A stretch of DNA of 5,709 bases from Desulfobacterales bacterium. GTDB taxonomy: Bacteria; Desulfobacterota; Desulfobacteria; Desulfobacterales; C00003060. The stretch lies in contig CP070769.1 in the NCBI GenBank assembly GCA_020347085.1, positions 949,463 to 955,171 on the forward strand, read 5' to 3'. The notes beneath the pieces were generated by a model. That model was not told the origin of the DNA. It did no database searches and saw nothing but the letters and a program-made list of their open reading frames with translations. A program made the position numbers and the translations under genes. Shown in pieces: positions 5,418-5,709 of this stretch (position 1 is the stretch's first letter; every line of letters starts with the position of its first letter).

Positions 5418-5607
5418 TAAGTTTCCAATTCATAAATGAGGCGTTTTTCTGATGGGCAAGGCCGCACAAGGGTTTTCGTTGAGGCGTACAGATGGTACTC
5501 CGCAGACGGCCTTTTCACAAGCCGCAGGCGCAAACCCGCGGAGAACGCCGCTCATCGGGCGCGAAGCGTTGCTCGGCAACAAAAGGGCCATTTATGGATG
5601 GAAACTA
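5418..5607 (+). repeat. Palindromic repeat C, copy 2 (complete)
   Basis: This is a 190-bp element with imperfect terminal inverted repeats: left AGTTTCCAATTCATAAATG (5420-5438), and right 5588-5607 reading AGTTTCCATCCATAAATG in reverse complement. It shares 45 identical bases and two further blocks with the partial copy at 1-100. It carries two extra 22-bp stretches (5510-5531, 5559-5580) that each contain small hairpins, for example GCC-GCA-GGC and GTTGC-TCG-GCAAC. Blocks 5459-5477 and 5532-5550 are shared with repeat D. No transposase is encoded, so if mobile it must be moved in trans. An 83-codon frame crossing it is not accepted as a gene. Confidence 0.82.
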
Positions 5608-5709
5608 GCTGGCAAATTGGGCCGGGGGCATGCTTTGATTGGGTACAGATTGATGAACGTAAAGCAGTCTTTATCAGCCAGTGGAACATTTGCACGGAAG
5701 TGAAAAGAA
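5608..5709. other. Window end, no feature recognised
   Basis: These bases follow the end of repeat C copy 2 and do not resemble the sequence that follows copy 1. I see no gene start with a ribosome site, no terminator and no clear repeat. Confidence 0.3.

Noticed and set aside
5452..5703. An 83-codon forward frame through repeat C2 with a protein-like sequence
   Set aside because: It lies mostly in the palindrome, has no good ribosome site, and the indels between C copies are not all multiples of three, so no protein is conserved. It may be annotated as hypothetical in some genomes merely because the repeat is common.
1..5709. CRISPR array, tRNA gene or insertion-sequence transposase
   Set aside because: There are no evenly spaced short repeats, no tRNA cloverleaf was recognised by eye, and no transposase frame is present; the repeats are non-coding palindromes.

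Overview
The window looks like a piece of a Gram-negative, probably deltaproteobacterial (Desulfobacterota) chromosome. This rests on an outer-membrane LptE lipoprotein directly after leuS, the sequence style of the LeuRS, PyrK and S20 proteins, and intergenic palindromic repeats of a kind I associate with Desulfobacterales-type genomes. The assignment is an inference; no rRNA or taxonomic marker was searched.

Layout. Positions 1-491 hold no gene. They carry the right part of a palindromic repeat (C1, 1-100), a small hairpin region and a second palindromic element (A, 184-363). Positions 492-1295 encode PyrK, the FAD/[2Fe-2S] electron-transfer subunit of dihydroorotate dehydrogenase B, with no pyrD beside it. 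A short hairpin plus T-run (1346-1364) may end its transcript. Positions 1570-4161 encode a complete leucyl-tRNA synthetase, followed by palindrome D (4160-4282), which starts inside the leuS stop codon. Positions 4337-4861 encode the LPS-assembly lipoprotein LptE. Palindrome B (about 4914-5067) fills the gap to the convergent rpsT gene (S20, complement 5073-5348, TTG start). Upstream of rpsT lies a full copy of the first repeat (C2, 5418-5607), then about 100 bases in which I recognise nothing.

The genes are housekeeping: pyrimidine synthesis, leucine charging, lipopolysaccharide export and the small ribosomal subunit. leuS-lptE is a widely conserved pair; the holA often found next to lptE is not here. 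The genes are probably three transcription units (pyrK; leuS-lptE; rpsT on the other strand).

The unusual content is between the genes. Five long imperfect palindromes of 120-190 bp occupy most of the intergenic space, except the pyrK-leuS gap. Elements C and D have different ends but share two core blocks of about 19 bp flanking different central hairpins, and B and C share a decamer at the hairpin apex. This suggests a modular superfamily of mobile or structured palindromes rather than unrelated repeats.
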